From Actinomycetota bacterium (GTDB lineage: Bacteria > Actinomycetota > Actinomycetes > S36-B12 > CAIYMF01), in contig CANGPO010000004.1 of NCBI GenBank assembly GCA_947455705.1, forward strand, positions 1 through 64,000: DNA of 64,000 bases, read 5' to 3'. The notes under the pieces were generated by a model. It had not been told where the DNA came from. It made no database searches and saw only the letters and a program-made list of their open reading frames with translations. The first letter of the stretch is position 1. Each line of letters begins with the position of its first letter. The position numbers were made by a program, and so were the translations under genes. Shown one piece after another: positions 1-10,567 of the stretch.

Positions 1-455
1 GCAACCTCCTCATTGGCTAGCCGCATGCGCATGACTACCGCATCGAGTCCGTGACCGTAGTAATCAGTACGCACTGCCTGACGTTCGAAGCCGGCCGATT
101 CATAAAGTGCGACGGCCGAATCGTTGTTCGAGCGAACCTCGAGGAACAGCTGCGAACATTCGCGGCGACGTGCTTCATCGATCAACGCGGTAAGTAGTTC
201 GCGGCCGAGACCATTGCCCTGTGCACGAGTCGCAACCGCGATTGTCTGCACATCTGCCTCGGGTGGCACTGCCATGAGCCCGACGTACCCGTCGATGCCA
301 TCGGCATCTTCATGGACCATGTACCAGCGGGTAGCCGGCACGTGGGCAAGCTCACTCCAAAACGCTTCTTGCGACCACGGCTGCTCGGGGAACAGCTCCA
401 GCTCATGGGCTACGAGTTGAGGGATATCCCACCAGCGCATCGCACGTAACGTCAT
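1..455 (-). CDS. rimI: Ribosomal protein S18-alanine N-acetyltransferase RimI (partial, runs off left edge)
   Basis: Manual translation from ATG at 455: MTLRAMRWWDIPQLVAHELELFPEQPWSQEAFWSEL...VQTIAVATRAQGNGLGRELLTALIDEARRRECSQLFLEVRSNNDSAVALYESAGFE...; GNAT motif Q-x-x-G-x-G and ALYESAGF; 4-bp ATGA overlap with tsaB stop. Not in the ORF track. Confidence 0.93.
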   Translation of the reverse strand, partial: MTLRAMRWWDIPQLVAHELELFPEQPWSQEAFWSELAHVPATRWYMVHEDADGIDGYVGLMAVPPEADVQTIAVATRAQGNGLGRELLTALIDEARRRECSQLFLEVRSNNDSAVALYESAGFERQAVRTDYYGHGLDAVVMRMRLANEEV

Positions 456-1108
456 GCGGGAGTCACCCGCTTACGGCTCGCATTCTCAACCGCATCAGGT
501 CGACGCAAGTACAGCGGCTTCGTATCGGTGACGCGATCGGGATGCTCGACGACGACGCGACCAAGCCATGCCGCGCTCACGAACTCGGGCGCGCGCACAT
601 CTGTGAACTCATCGGCGTACAGCGCGCCGCCAATTCCGAAGACCGGCCCCTGCCTGGTTGCCGCACTCAATTCACGCGCCGGTAAAACATCAGGGCCCGT
701 CAGCCGCAGGCCCGCGGCGTCATACGTCGCCGCATACACCTCACGTCGGCGCGCATCTGTCACGACGGCAAACGCTTGATCGCACAGCGCCTCGTCGACT
801 ACCTGCAACGCAATTGCATCCAGCGAACACACGCCGTAAGCCGGGATGCCGAGTGCTTCGGCCATGACTCGGGCCGTCACCAAGCCAACGCGCAATCCGG
901 TGAACGGGCCAGGGCCAACACCCACCGCAATCGCGTCAAGATCGCCAGGCGCAAGGCCCGCATCATTGAGAGCTTGTGCGATCGTCGGGGCGAGTAACTC
1001 ACCATGCGAGGTTGCACCGATGCGGGTGACGTCGGCGCGAATCTCACCGGCTATGAGAACAGCAGCGGTGATCGCGGCGGACGAGGTGTCGAAAGCGAGT
1101 AGCTTCAC
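452..1108 (-). CDS. tsaB: tRNA threonylcarbamoyladenosine biosynthesis protein TsaB
   Basis: MKLLAFDTSSAAITAAVL... and GPGPFTGLRVGL motif; neighbours rimI and tsaE. Confidence 0.95.
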   Translation of the reverse strand: MKLLAFDTSSAAITAAVLIAGEIRADVTRIGATSHGELLAPTIAQALNDAGLAPGDLDAIAVGVGPGPFTGLRVGLVTARVMAEALGIPAYGVCSLDAIALQVVDEALCDQAFAVVTDARRREVYAATYDAAGLRLTGPDVLPARELSAATRQGPVFGIGGALYADEFTDVRAPEFVSAAWLGRVVVEHPDRVTDTKPLYLRRPDAVENASRKRVTPA

Positions 1109-1587
1109 TCCGCACCACCTATCTCGGCCAGATCAACGTCGGCCCAGCGAGCGCCGACGCCAAAGACTTCAACGTGGCGAGTGTCGTCCTCGTCATCGCC
1201 GAGCTGACGTTGAATGGTGATGTGAAGGCGATCAGCCGCCAATCCCTCAACCTTGCCCTCACCCCACTCAACAACCGTCACTGACTCTTCAAGCGATGCA
1301 TCGAGATCGAGATCATCAACCTCGACGAACGAGGTGAGGCGGTACGCATCGACGTGTACGAGAGCCGGCCCATCAATCGTCGACGGGTGCACGCGAGCGA
1401 TCACGAAGGTGGGCGACGTGATGTCGCCGCGAACGTTCAAACCTCGACCAATTCCTTGGGTGAGAGTCGTCTTGCCCGCACCAAGCGCGCCAGAAAGTAC
1501 GACCACATCGCCAGCGCGAAGAACAGTCGCGATCGCGGCGCCAAGGGAGTGCATCGAATCGCGGTCAGGTACAACAGCGATCGTCAC
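1105..1587 (-). CDS. tsaE: tRNA threonylcarbamoyladenosine biosynthesis ATPase TsaE
   Basis: Walker A SGALGAGKTTLTQGIGRGL, SPTFVI, VHVDAYRL, VVEWGE motifs. Confidence 0.95.
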   Translation of the reverse strand: MTIAVVPDRDSMHSLGAAIATVLRAGDVVVLSGALGAGKTTLTQGIGRGLNVRGDITSPTFVIARVHPSTIDGPALVHVDAYRLTSFVEVDDLDLDASLEESVTVVEWGEGKVEGLAADRLHITIQRQLGDDEDDTRHVEVFGVGARWADVDLAEIGGAE

Positions 1588-2723
1588 GTCGTCTCCTGTT
1601 CCTGTGGCACTTCATAGGCCATGTCCTGACGAACTCGACGAACGAGATCGCGTAGATGTTGGTTAACCTCTGGATATTTTTCCAGCATCACCATGTGGCC
1701 GCTGTCTGGGATCACCACAAGTTCAGTCGTGCCCACGTGACGCACGATCTCATCACTATGCGCGGCTGGGATCAGACGATCATCCGCGCCAACCAGGACG
1801 AGTGTTTCAACATTGCCAATCGCTTCGAGCGCCACCCGCTTGTCGTGTGACTCCAGAGTGGGCAGGAATTCGGCCACAACATCAATCGGCGTATTGGACA
1901 GCATCTCGTGGACGTAATCAGCCAGCGACGGTGAAACATCAGAGCCAAATGAGTAGAGCTTAGTCATCGCATACACGACATCGTTACCAAGTCGACGTCC
2001 ACGTTCGACCAAGCCTTTCTGCTTTGCAAGGTTCTCACCAAGTGACGGCAGGATCGTATGCAGTGCCTTAGCTACCGGGGCGGGCAAGCCCATCGGCGCA
2101 TCACGCAAACCACCTGAACTGGTGGCGATCAGACCAACTCCAAACACCCTGCTGCCCAGTACCTCTGGATGATGGGAGGCATACGACATCACTGTCATGC
2201 CACCCATGGAATGGCCAACCAAGATGATCGGACCAGTAGGCGCAGTCGCTTCAACAACTCGCGCCAAGTCGCGGCCGAGTTGATCGATCGTCGAGTTGTC
2301 CGGGTTGCCGCGACCGCTACGTCCATGGCTTCGCTGATCCCAGAAAACCAGTCGTCCCAGCTCACCTAAATCACGGCGCTGGTAATGCCATGATCCTGAT
2401 TCGAGCGCGTAACCGTGAGAGAAGATGATCGTGAGTCCATCGCCCAGCCGATCCGCAAGCGAACCTTCCGCTGGATCATCAACTTCAACGTGTAATGGGA
2501 TCCCATCATCGGTCAGCACGGGAACAACTCGGCCGGTGAGTTTGCCGAAAGGTTCGTCGCGGTCAGGATCGTTGTTGCGCGCGCGCCGGGTGATCCCGCG
2601 TTCGGCCGCAACCCCAATCGCTGCACCCACTGCAGCGGCCGCACCAATCGCACCTATGACACCGGCAATCCGGCCGACATTGGGCCCCGTAGCCGATGAG
2701 CCGAGGCTCGAGATCTCACTCAT
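1584..2723 (-). CDS. Alpha/beta hydrolase
   Basis: GHSMGGMT nucleophile elbow, FSHGYALES oxyanion region, C-terminal DSGHMVMLE; membrane-like N-terminus; conserved actinobacterial position between alr and tsaE. Confidence 0.9.
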   Translation of the reverse strand: MSEISSLGSSATGPNVGRIAGVIGAIGAAAAVGAAIGVAAERGITRRARNNDPDRDEPFGKLTGRVVPVLTDDGIPLHVEVDDPAEGSLADRLGDGLTIIFSHGYALESGSWHYQRRDLGELGRLVFWDQRSHGRSGRGNPDNSTIDQLGRDLARVVEATAPTGPIILVGHSMGGMTVMSYASHHPEVLGSRVFGVGLIATSSGGLRDAPMGLPAPVAKALHTILPSLGENLAKQKGLVERGRRLGNDVVYAMTKLYSFGSDVSPSLADYVHEMLSNTPIDVVAEFLPTLESHDKRVALEAIGNVETLVLVGADDRLIPAAHSDEIVRHVGTTELVVIPDSGHMVMLEKYPEVNQHLRDLVRRVRQDMAYEVPQEQETT

Positions 2724-3919
2724 GACGATTCACCGACATACACGCGTGGAACCCGCGGGCCGATCCGCGACACGATCTCGTAGTTGATGGTGCCGCATGC
2801 CTTCGCCCACTCGTCCGCACTCGGCCCTTCGGCACCAAACAGCACGACTTCATCACCGGCCTGGGCACTGCTATCAGCCAGTTCCACGACGATCTGATCC
2901 ATGCACACCCGTCCAGCCAGGTGCGTCGTACTTCCGGCGGAGTACACCGGGCCGGTGTTCACAGCCGATCGAGGCAATCCATCCGCGTAACCAAGCGGTA
3001 CCAGGCCCACGGTGGTGTCCGAGGTGGCCATGTAGTCCCAGCCATAGGACGCACCGGTGCCCGCGGGGATCGTTTTCGTTGACGCTAAGCGGGCGCGAAG
3101 TGACATCACCGGTCGTAAACCGAGCTCAGCGGCCGAAACCCGAGCCACCTGAGGGCTCAACCCGTAGGACGCGATACCAACGCGCACAAGATTGTGATGG
3201 CTCTCGGGAAGTTCGATCATTGCCGCCGAGTTCGCCATGTGCACTACCTCTGGGGTGATCCCAGCTGCCTCGACGTGACGTACCGCCTCATCGAACGCTA
3301 GTTGCTGACGGGCAACACTTAGGTGGCCCGGCTCATCGGCCGCCGCGAAGTGCGACCACAAACCAACGACGGTGATCGTTCCCGCACCTTCAGCCGCACG
3401 TGCCGCCTCGACCAGCGCCGGCCAATCCTCGGCATTAGCACCGGAACGCGATAACCCAGTATCGGCCTTGAGATGAATCCGGGCCGGTGTTCCCGTTTCG
3501 CGAACAGCCGCAGTCACTTCGTCCAGCGCCCACAGGGTCGAAATACTGAGATCGATATCCCGGCTCAGGCACTCGGCGAAATCGGCCCCCGGGGTTGCCA
3601 GCCAGGCCAAGATGCGACCGTCAACACCAGCATCGCGAAGTCGAATCGCCTCTTCTAACAGCGCGACGCCAAGCCATTCGGCACCCGCTTCACGCGCGGC
3701 ACGTCCGCATTGCACAAGCCCATGTCCATACGCATCAGCTTTGACAACGGCCATCATTGCCGAGTCAGGTGCAAGCTCGCGGCAACGCTCGATATTCGAC
3801 CGGTATGCATCCAGGTCGATAGCTGCCACCGCACCCCGAGCGATGGCAGCGCGCGTCCACGCGGCAGCCATTCGTTCAGATGCGGTCGTCATTAGACCAG
3901 TCTCCCGCACAACACTCAT
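2720..3919 (-). CDS. alr: Alanine racemase
   Basis: VVKADAYGHG PLP-lysine motif, GYADGLPR, VCMDQIVV; 4-bp ATGA overlap with nnr supports the start. Confidence 0.95.
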   Translation of the reverse strand: MSVVRETGLMTTASERMAAAWTRAAIARGAVAAIDLDAYRSNIERCRELAPDSAMMAVVKADAYGHGLVQCGRAAREAGAEWLGVALLEEAIRLRDAGVDGRILAWLATPGADFAECLSRDIDLSISTLWALDEVTAAVRETGTPARIHLKADTGLSRSGANAEDWPALVEAARAAEGAGTITVVGLWSHFAAADEPGHLSVARQQLAFDEAVRHVEAAGITPEVVHMANSAAMIELPESHHNLVRVGIASYGLSPQVARVSAAELGLRPVMSLRARLASTKTIPAGTGASYGWDYMATSDTTVGLVPLGYADGLPRSAVNTGPVYSAGSTTHLAGRVCMDQIVVELADSSAQAGDEVVLFGAEGPSADEWAKACGTINYEIVSRIGPRVPRVYVGESS

Positions 3920-5460
3920 AGACCTTCGTCGGACCCTTGTTCACCAGCGCGCCGAATGAATCCGATCGCTGCAGGTACGTGTTCGTACACATCAACAGAG
4001 GTGATCGTGCCGCCATCAGCGACGGCAATCTGCCCCGCGATTCCGTGCACGTACGCTGCAACTGCCGCAATCTCGGTTGCGATTTCGTCATCCAAACTTC
4101 GCACGGTGTCGTGGGCGGCAATCATCGATCCCATGAGCCCGGCCAGCACATCACCACTCCCAGCCGTCCCCAGTTCAGCCGGCCCACTATCAACCACATA
4201 CGCAGAACCGCTCGCGGTAACGATGAGCGTTGTCGGGCCCTTGAGAAGGATGATCGCGCCGAACCGCTCAGCCACAGACGTCAGGTGAGAAATGGGATCT
4301 TCGCTGAGCGGACACCCGGCCAGACGTTGAAACTCACCGCGATGGGGAGTCAGGATCGTCGGTCGATCTCGAACACGGCAAAGATCAGCCAGTTCGGGAT
4401 CCGTCGCCAGAAGAGTAATGGCATCAGCATCGAGCACAACGCAGACGTCAGCGTTCAGAGCGGCTGCCACCTCGGTCCGCGCGATCACATCCGTGCCAAG
4501 GCCAGAACCAACGACCCAGCACTGAACCCGACCAGCGGCCGCAATCGAATCGGCACACACCACATCGGGGAATTGGGCCGTAACGTTCTGGACAGCCCGC
4601 CCGGCATAGCGAACGAAGCCGGCCATGCCACCGCGCGCCCCACCCGTTGAGAGGACGGCAGCACCCGGATACCTCGGTGATCCACTGGCAATGCCAACCA
4701 CGCCACGGGAAAACTTGTGGTCAAGTTCGTGCGGCCGGTCTAACCACTGTGCGGCCAGACGATCGTCGATTCGAATAAGTAATTCATCGTCGTCAATTGA
4801 CGTAAGTTCCAGACCGATATCCACGACTTCGATGTCACCGGAGAATTGCGCCGCGGGCATCACGACCAAAGCAGGCTTCAGACATCCGGAGGTGACCGTG
4901 AGATCTGCCATCACAGTTTGTCGTGGATGTGGGATGTGGCCAGAGTCGCAATCAACTCCGCTCGGAAGGTCAACCGCAATCACAATTGAATCCACCGCAT
5001 GAGTGAGCGCAGCGAGTTTGGCGGCAGGCTCGCGTAACGCACCCGAGCCGCCAATCCCAACGATGCCATCGATGATCACGTCGGCCTCGAACATCAAGTC
5101 GCGTGCGACTCTGAACTCAACGTTTGCCTGATGACATCTACCACCGGCTCGCTCGAAGGCGATACGTCCTTGCCCATGTGCACGATCACCGGTCAAGAGC
5201 GCATCAACTCGCGCACCTCGGCGAGCTAGATGTGCGCCAGCAAAGAGCGCATCGCCACCGTTGTCTCCCGTACCGACGAGCAGGACCACGCGCCCACCTA
5301 CGACGAGCCCGCGATGCTCGCGCAGTTCACCGGCAGCTCGTACCGCGATGGCCATCGCAACCTTCTGCATCAGCGAACCGGCGGGTACTGATTCGTAGGC
5401 ACGAGCCTCAAGCGCCCGAACCTGCGTCGAGCGAAGTGCAACGGTTTCCGGCGGATACAT
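3916..5460 (-). CDS. nnr: Bifunctional NAD(P)H-hydrate epimerase / ADP-dependent NAD(P)H-hydrate dehydratase
   Basis: N-terminal YjeF-like GTGDNGGDALFAGAHLARRG; C-terminal carbohydrate-kinase-like LTPHRGEFQRL...LKGPTTLI...GTAGSGDVLAG. Confidence 0.94.
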   Translation of the reverse strand: MYPPETVALRSTQVRALEARAYESVPAGSLMQKVAMAIAVRAAGELREHRGLVVGGRVVLLVGTGDNGGDALFAGAHLARRGARVDALLTGDRAHGQGRIAFERAGGRCHQANVEFRVARDLMFEADVIIDGIVGIGGSGALREPAAKLAALTHAVDSIVIAVDLPSGVDCDSGHIPHPRQTVMADLTVTSGCLKPALVVMPAAQFSGDIEVVDIGLELTSIDDDELLIRIDDRLAAQWLDRPHELDHKFSRGVVGIASGSPRYPGAAVLSTGGARGGMAGFVRYAGRAVQNVTAQFPDVVCADSIAAAGRVQCWVVGSGLGTDVIARTEVAAALNADVCVVLDADAITLLATDPELADLCRVRDRPTILTPHRGEFQRLAGCPLSEDPISHLTSVAERFGAIILLKGPTTLIVTASGSAYVVDSGPAELGTAGSGDVLAGLMGSMIAAHDTVRSLDDEIATEIAAVAAYVHGIAGQIAVADGGTITSVDVYEHVPAAIGFIRRAGEQGSDEGL

Positions 5461-5831
5461 CAGTTTGCCTCGGCGATCACATAGGCGATGGCAAGATCGC
5501 CGTCATGCGACAGTGACAGATGCCAGTCGGTGACACCTTGTGCTGCTGACTGCTCGGCAACCGTGCCAGTCAACTGCAGTCGGGGACGTCCATCGCTATC
5601 GCCGACAACTTCGCAGTGATGCCACTGCATCCCCTGGGGTGCACCTAGTGCCTTCGCAACTGCTTCCTTAGCAGCGAAGCGAGCCGCGAGCGAGGTCGGT
5701 GTGCGTCGGTAACCATCATCCGTGACCTGTTCGCGAGCAGTAAAAAGCCGATCGACCATCGCGGGCTGACGGATGATCGCCGCTTCAAAACGTGGGATCT
5801 CCACAATGTCGATCCCAATTCCGACGATCAT
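5460..5831 (-). CDS. acpS: Holo-[acyl-carrier-protein] synthase
   Basis: [16 protein letters not shown] and [15 protein letters not shown] motifs, [15 protein letters not shown]. Confidence 0.95.
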   Translation of the reverse strand: MIVGIGIDIVEIPRFEAAIIRQPAMVDRLFTAREQVTDDGYRRTPTSLAARFAAKEAVAKALGAPQGMQWHHCEVVGDSDGRPRLQLTGTVAEQSAAQGVTDWHLSLSHDGDLAIAYVIAEAN

Positions 5832-5890
5832 CTGTGGATCGAAGTCCTCTCACACACCACCCAACCGCAGCGGTGACTACTCAGCAGTGA

Positions 5891-7741
5891 CTATTCGACA
5901 GTGACACTCTTGGCGAGGTTACGCGGCTGATCCACATCGTGGCCCTTCGCCGCAGACATTGCAGCGGCGAAAACTTGAAGCGGAACCGTTGCCACGAGCG
6001 GCTGAAGCAGAGCGGGGCACTCGGGTACGCGGATGAGGTGATCGGCATACGGGATGACGGCATCATCACCTTCTTCTGCGATGACAATCGTGCGAGCACC
6101 ACGGGCGCGCACCTCTTGAATATTGGACACGATCTTCTCGTGGATGATCGCGCCACTACCCGGCGGCGGCACAACGACGATCACAGGGAGCCCATCTTCG
6201 AGCAGTGCGATCGGTCCATGCTTAAGTTCTCCGGCGGCAAACCCTTCGGCATGCATGTAGGCAAGCTCCTTGAGCTTGAGCGCACCTTCCAGCGCCACCG
6301 GGAATCCGACGTGACGACCGATGAAAAGCACCGAACGCGAATCCTTCAATTCAGCGGCAAGTGCCTTCATCTCTTCGGTGGTGTCCAGCACAAGATCGAC
6401 CTTGCCCGGCATATCAGAGAGCTCACGGACCACAGCATCGATGTCTTCGGCAGCCATCGTTTCGCGAACCTGGGCAACGTAAAGCGAAACCAAGAAACAA
6501 GCGACCATCTGTGTCAGGAACGCCTTCGTCGATGCGACGGCAACCTCTGGGCCCGCATGCGTGTAAAGCACCGCATCAGATTCACGTGGAATGGTTGAAC
6601 CCTGGGTGTTGCAGATCGCCAGCACCTTGGCACCCTTTTCGCGTGCGTAACGCATGGCCATCAACGTGTCCATCGTCTCGCCACTTTGTGAAATGGCGAC
6701 AACGAGGGTGCGCGGGCCAACAACTGGATCGCGATAGCGGAACTCACTAGCTAGTTCAACCTCACAGGGAACCTGCGTCCAGTGCTCGAGTGCGTACTTG
6801 GCAACCATTCCGGCGTGATAAGCCGTGCCACATGCGATGACGACAACTTTCTCGACGTCACGCAATTGCTCTTCACTCAGACGCATCTCATCGAGCTTCA
6901 ACTGGCCTTGGGCATCCACGCGCCCGAGCAGGGTGTCAGCCACAGCCTTGGGCTGTTCAGCAATCTCCTTGGCCATGAATGTTTCATAGCCACCCTTTTC
7001 AGCAGCGGACGCATCCCACGTAACTTCGTACTCGACAACGCTCGCTGGCTGACCGTCGAAATCCGTGACGGTGATGGACTCACTGCGGAGTTCCACGACC
7101 TGGTCTTGACCAAGCTCGACCGCATGACGTGTATGCGCAATAAACGCCGCCACATCAGAGGCCAAGAAGTTTTCGCCATCGCCACGTCCGACAACCAGGG
7201 GGCTGTTGCGACGTGCACCAACTACGACGTCTGGGACATCAGCGTGAACGGCCACGAGGGTGAATGCACCCGATAACTGACGGCACACCATGCGCATCGC
7301 GTCGGCCAAATTCATGTTCGTAGATGGGAGCACCTCAGCGAGCAGGTGCGCGACGACCTCGGTGTCGGTCTCTGACCGCAAGGTGACCCCACGCGATGAG
7401 AGTTCGGCACGCAATTCAGCGAAGTTTTCGATGATGCCGTTATGGATGACGGCAACCTTGCCGTCCTCGCTCACATGGGGATGCGCGTTGGCATCGGTCG
7501 GGCCGCCATGGGTTGCCCACCGGGTGTGCCCGATACCGATCGTGGACTGGGGCAGCGGATCTTCACCGAGTAACGACTCGAGGTTAGCCAGTTTGCCGGC
7601 CTTCTTGCGGGTTTCAAGTGAGCCCTCAGACACCACAGCTACACCGGCAGAGTCGTATCCGCGGTACTCAAGTCGACGAAGACCGTCAACCACGACAGAC
7701 AACGCCTGCTTTTCACCTACGTACCCGACGATTCCACACAT
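5891..7741 (-). CDS. glmS: Glutamine--fructose-6-phosphate aminotransferase (isomerizing)
   Basis: Start taken at MCGIVGYVG (catalytic Cys2), HTRWATHGGPTDANAHPH, SIS domains, C-terminus DQPRNLAKSVTVE. Confidence 0.97.
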   Translation of the reverse strand: MCGIVGYVGEKQALSVVVDGLRRLEYRGYDSAGVAVVSEGSLETRKKAGKLANLESLLGEDPLPQSTIGIGHTRWATHGGPTDANAHPHVSEDGKVAVIHNGIIENFAELRAELSSRGVTLRSETDTEVVAHLLAEVLPSTNMNLADAMRMVCRQLSGAFTLVAVHADVPDVVVGARRNSPLVVGRGDGENFLASDVAAFIAHTRHAVELGQDQVVELRSESITVTDFDGQPASVVEYEVTWDASAAEKGGYETFMAKEIAEQPKAVADTLLGRVDAQGQLKLDEMRLSEEQLRDVEKVVVIACGTAYHAGMVAKYALEHWTQVPCEVELASEFRYRDPVVGPRTLVVAISQSGETMDTLMAMRYAREKGAKVLAICNTQGSTIPRESDAVLYTHAGPEVAVASTKAFLTQMVACFLVSLYVAQVRETMAAEDIDAVVRELSDMPGKVDLVLDTTEEMKALAAELKDSRSVLFIGRHVGFPVALEGALKLKELAYMHAEGFAAGELKHGPIALLEDGLPVIVVVPPPGSGAIIHEKIVSNIQEVRARGARTIVIAEEGDDAVIPYADHLIRVPECPALLQPLVATVPLQVFAAAMSAAKGHDVDQPRNLAKSVTVE

Positions 7742-7809
7742 AAGCACAGTCTAACGGCGAATGGGGCTTAGCCTCTCGCCAGCGGCGCGCGCACGCCAGA
7801 AATCTGCCG

Positions 7810-9171
7810 TTATTGGCCAAGTGCCAGAGTGGTTTTGACCACGTCGGCCAGGGATCGAGCAATCTCATCTGCTTGGTCGGCCGTTGCGGCCTCCACCATC
7901 ACTCGCACCACCGGCTCAGTACCGGATGGACGTAGCAGCACGCGGCCAGCGCCGGCCATCTGCGACTCGGCGTCAGCGATCGCAGCAGCCAAAACGGGGT
8001 CAGTGGCTACGCGTGCCTTATCAACCCCAGCCACGTTGATGAGCACCTGTGGGAACTTAGTAACGACACTGGCCAAGTCTTCGAGTGAGCGACCCGTCTC
8101 GGCCATCCGAGCCAACACATGCAGCGCTGTGAGAACACCGTCACCGGTTGTCGCATGATCGGACATGATGACGTGACCGCTTTGTTCACCCCCGAGCGAG
8201 AAGTTGCCGTCCCTCATGGCCTCAAGGACGTAGCGATCACCAACACCGGTTTCAACGACGTTCAGCTCCGCTGCTTGAAGTGCGAGTTTGAATCCAAGGT
8301 TTGCCATCACAGTTGCTACAACGGTGTTCTCGCGGAGAGTTCCGCGTTCACGCATGGCGATACCGAGGATCGCTAGAACATGATCGCCATCAATCACCGA
8401 GCCAGTGCCGTCCACCGCGAGACAGCGATCAGCATCACCGTCAAAGGCAACCCCAGCGTCTGCTTGATGAGTGCGAACGGCGTCCACTAACGATTCAAGA
8501 TGAGTACTGCCACAGTTGTCGTTGATGTTCAGACCCGTTGGCGTGGTGTGAATCTCTATCACGTCTGCACCCGCTGCACGCAGTGCCGCCGGGCCCACAG
8601 CAGAGGCCGCCCCATTTGCTGCGTCGACGACGATACGCAAACCATCGAGTGAGTGAGGAAGGGTCGAAAGTAAGTGCGCGACATACGTGTCGGCACCCTC
8701 ATCGTGAACACTGACTCGTCCAACATCGGCGCCAGTAGGACGCACCCACTCTTCACCTATATGAGCTTCGATGGCATCTTCCAAGGCGTCCGCTAACTTG
8801 ATTCCGCCGCGGGCAAGGAACTTGATTCCGTTGTCTGGCATGGGGTTATGACTGGCCGACAACATCACGCCGAGGTCAGCGTCCAACGCGGCAGTCAGAT
8901 AGGCGACGGCAGGAGTCGGCAACGCACCCACGCGCCACACGTCCACGCCGGCACTCGCTAAGCCTGCCACCACAGCGGCCTCAAGGAATTCGCCACTTGC
9001 CCGGGTGTCATGCCCAACAACAGCGACCGGTCGACGGCCATCCGCCCGCGATAGAGCACCGGCATCGCCAAGGACGTGCGCAGCTGCTACGGACAGGTCT
9101 AGTGCGAGTTCGACGGTGAGGTCTTGATTTGCAACACCCCGCACGCCGTCGGTGCCAAACAACCGTCCCAC
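7810..9171 (-). CDS. glmM: Phosphoglucosamine mutase
   Basis: [15 protein letters not shown]-terminus (GTG start at 9171 inferred), [43 protein letters not shown]. Confidence 0.96.
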   Translation of the reverse strand: MGRLFGTDGVRGVANQDLTVELALDLSVAAAHVLGDAGALSRADGRRPVAVVGHDTRASGEFLEAAVVAGLASAGVDVWRVGALPTPAVAYLTAALDADLGVMLSASHNPMPDNGIKFLARGGIKLADALEDAIEAHIGEEWVRPTGADVGRVSVHDEGADTYVAHLLSTLPHSLDGLRIVVDAANGAASAVGPAALRAAGADVIEIHTTPTGLNINDNCGSTHLESLVDAVRTHQADAGVAFDGDADRCLAVDGTGSVIDGDHVLAILGIAMRERGTLRENTVVATVMANLGFKLALQAAELNVVETGVGDRYVLEAMRDGNFSLGGEQSGHVIMSDHATTGDGVLTALHVLARMAETGRSLEDLASVVTKFPQVLINVAGVDKARVATDPVLAAAIADAESQMAGAGRVLLRPSGTEPVVRVMVEAATADQADEIARSLADVVKTTLALGQ

Positions 9172-9227
9172 GTCACACCCCAACACGAACTATCGGAAGC
9201 CGAAACCCAGATAACCAACACACATGC

Positions 9228-9256
9228 CAATGCCCCGAGCGTAGCCCGGGGCATTG
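9228..9256. terminator. Inverted repeat between rpsI and glmM
   Basis: CAATGCCCCG - 9 nt loop - CGGGGCATTG, perfect 10-bp stem; no long U-tract. Confidence 0.5.
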
Positions 9257-9293
9257 ACGTGAAGCCATGACGACGCAGCAGGCGTCGAGGCGA

Positions 9294-9824
9294 TTAACGC
9301 TTTGAGTACTGCGGAGCCTTACGAGCCTTCTTGAGGCCGTACTTCTTGCGCTCCTTGATCCGAGCATCGCGGGTGAGGAAGCCAGCCTTCTTCAGCGGCG
9401 GGCGGAAAGCCTCTTCGTCGATCTGGTTCAAGCAGCGGGCAATACCAAGGCGAAGTGCACCGGCCTGGCCGGAGATGCCACCACCGTGGATGCGCACGAT
9501 GACGTCGAACTTGTCGTCAAGACCGAGGGTCTTAAACGGCTCGTTGACTTCCTGCTGGTGAACCTTGTTCGGGAAGTAGTTTTCCAACGTACGACCGTTG
9601 ATGGTCCAACGACCAGTGCCAGGCACGATACGTACTCGCGCGATGGCCTCCTTGCGACGGCCCGTTGCAGCGCCGGGAGCAATGTTGCCCTCGCGGTGCT
9701 TTACGGCAATAGCCGAGGTTGGAGTCTCTGAGGTGTACTCAGAGAGTTCACCGTCAAGCTCGTCGTCGCCGTCAATATCAACGTCGTAGTCGGTGGTCTC
9801 TGCGAATGTCTCGCTCACGCCCAC
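9294..9824 (-). CDS. rpsI: 30S ribosomal protein S9 with acidic N-terminal extension
   Basis: [30 protein letters not shown] ... [14 protein letters not shown]. Confidence 0.97.
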   Translation of the reverse strand: MGVSETFAETTDYDVDIDGDDELDGELSEYTSETPTSAIAVKHREGNIAPGAATGRRKEAIARVRIVPGTGRWTINGRTLENYFPNKVHQQEVNEPFKTLGLDDKFDVIVRIHGGGISGQAGALRLGIARCLNQIDEEAFRPPLKKAGFLTRDARIKERKKYGLKKARKAPQYSKR

Positions 9825-9860
9825 GGGTCCTTTCGTTTGGTGTGTTATTCGCCGTGGCGC

Positions 9861-10337
9861 TTACTGCGCGACCTGCGTGATCTCAAATGGCTTGGGCTGC
9901 TGTGCTGCATGCGGGTGATCCGAACCTGCGTACACCTTGAGCTTGGAACCGATGTGACGGCCCAACTTGTTGTGCGGGAGCATGCCCTTGACGGCCTTCT
10001 CAACCGCGCGACGCGGGTCAGACTCGAGCAGGTCGACGTACGAGGTTGCACGCAGGCCGCCCGGGTAACCGGAGTGACGGTAGTCCATCTTTTGCTCACG
10101 CTTGTTACCCGTCAGGGCAACCTTCTCCGCATTGATGATGATGACAAAGTCGCCACCGTCCATGTGCGGGGCAAAGGTGGGCTTGTGCTTGCCACGCAGC
10201 AGCGCTGCTGCCTGAGTGGCAAGGCGTCCCAACACGACGTCGGTCGCGTCAATGACGTGCCACTCATGGGTGAGCTCGCTAGCTTTCGGGCTGTACGTAC
10301 GCACGCTGGTCGCCTTCGTTCTCGTCGGTTCGAACAT
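9861..10337 (-). CDS. rplM: 50S ribosomal protein L13
   Basis: [48 protein letters not shown]. Confidence 0.97.
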   Translation of the reverse strand: MFEPTRTKATSVRTYSPKASELTHEWHVIDATDVVLGRLATQAAALLRGKHKPTFAPHMDGGDFVIIINAEKVALTGNKREQKMDYRHSGYPGGLRATSYVDLLESDPRRAVEKAVKGMLPHNKLGRHIGSKLKVYAGSDHPHAAQQPKPFEITQVAQ

Positions 10338-10567
10338 TTACGTTGTTAAGTCGATGCGATACACAGTGCTTATCGCAGGTGTGCGCTGGGCCCTAAAGCC
10401 CTTTACACGGGTGGTGCACCGCTTCGCTGGCGGAATATTCTCCGCACCAGCGAGCCCCAGGTTCACCCTTGGGATCACACGGCGACACGCCAGAGTACCT
10501 GTAGCGCGGCTCGGGGGTCAAAACGGTGGTATTCCGCAGCCCCGGCCGCTCCTACGATCCGTCCGAT

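Noticed and set aside
124-420. 98-aa plus-strand ORF at the left edge
   Set aside because: Antisense to rimI, which has clear GNAT motifs on the minus strand.
10340-10567. Possible L13-leader element upstream of rplM
   Set aside because: Only an imperfect CGCTGG...CCAGCG stem is visible; not enough to support a known leader family by eye.
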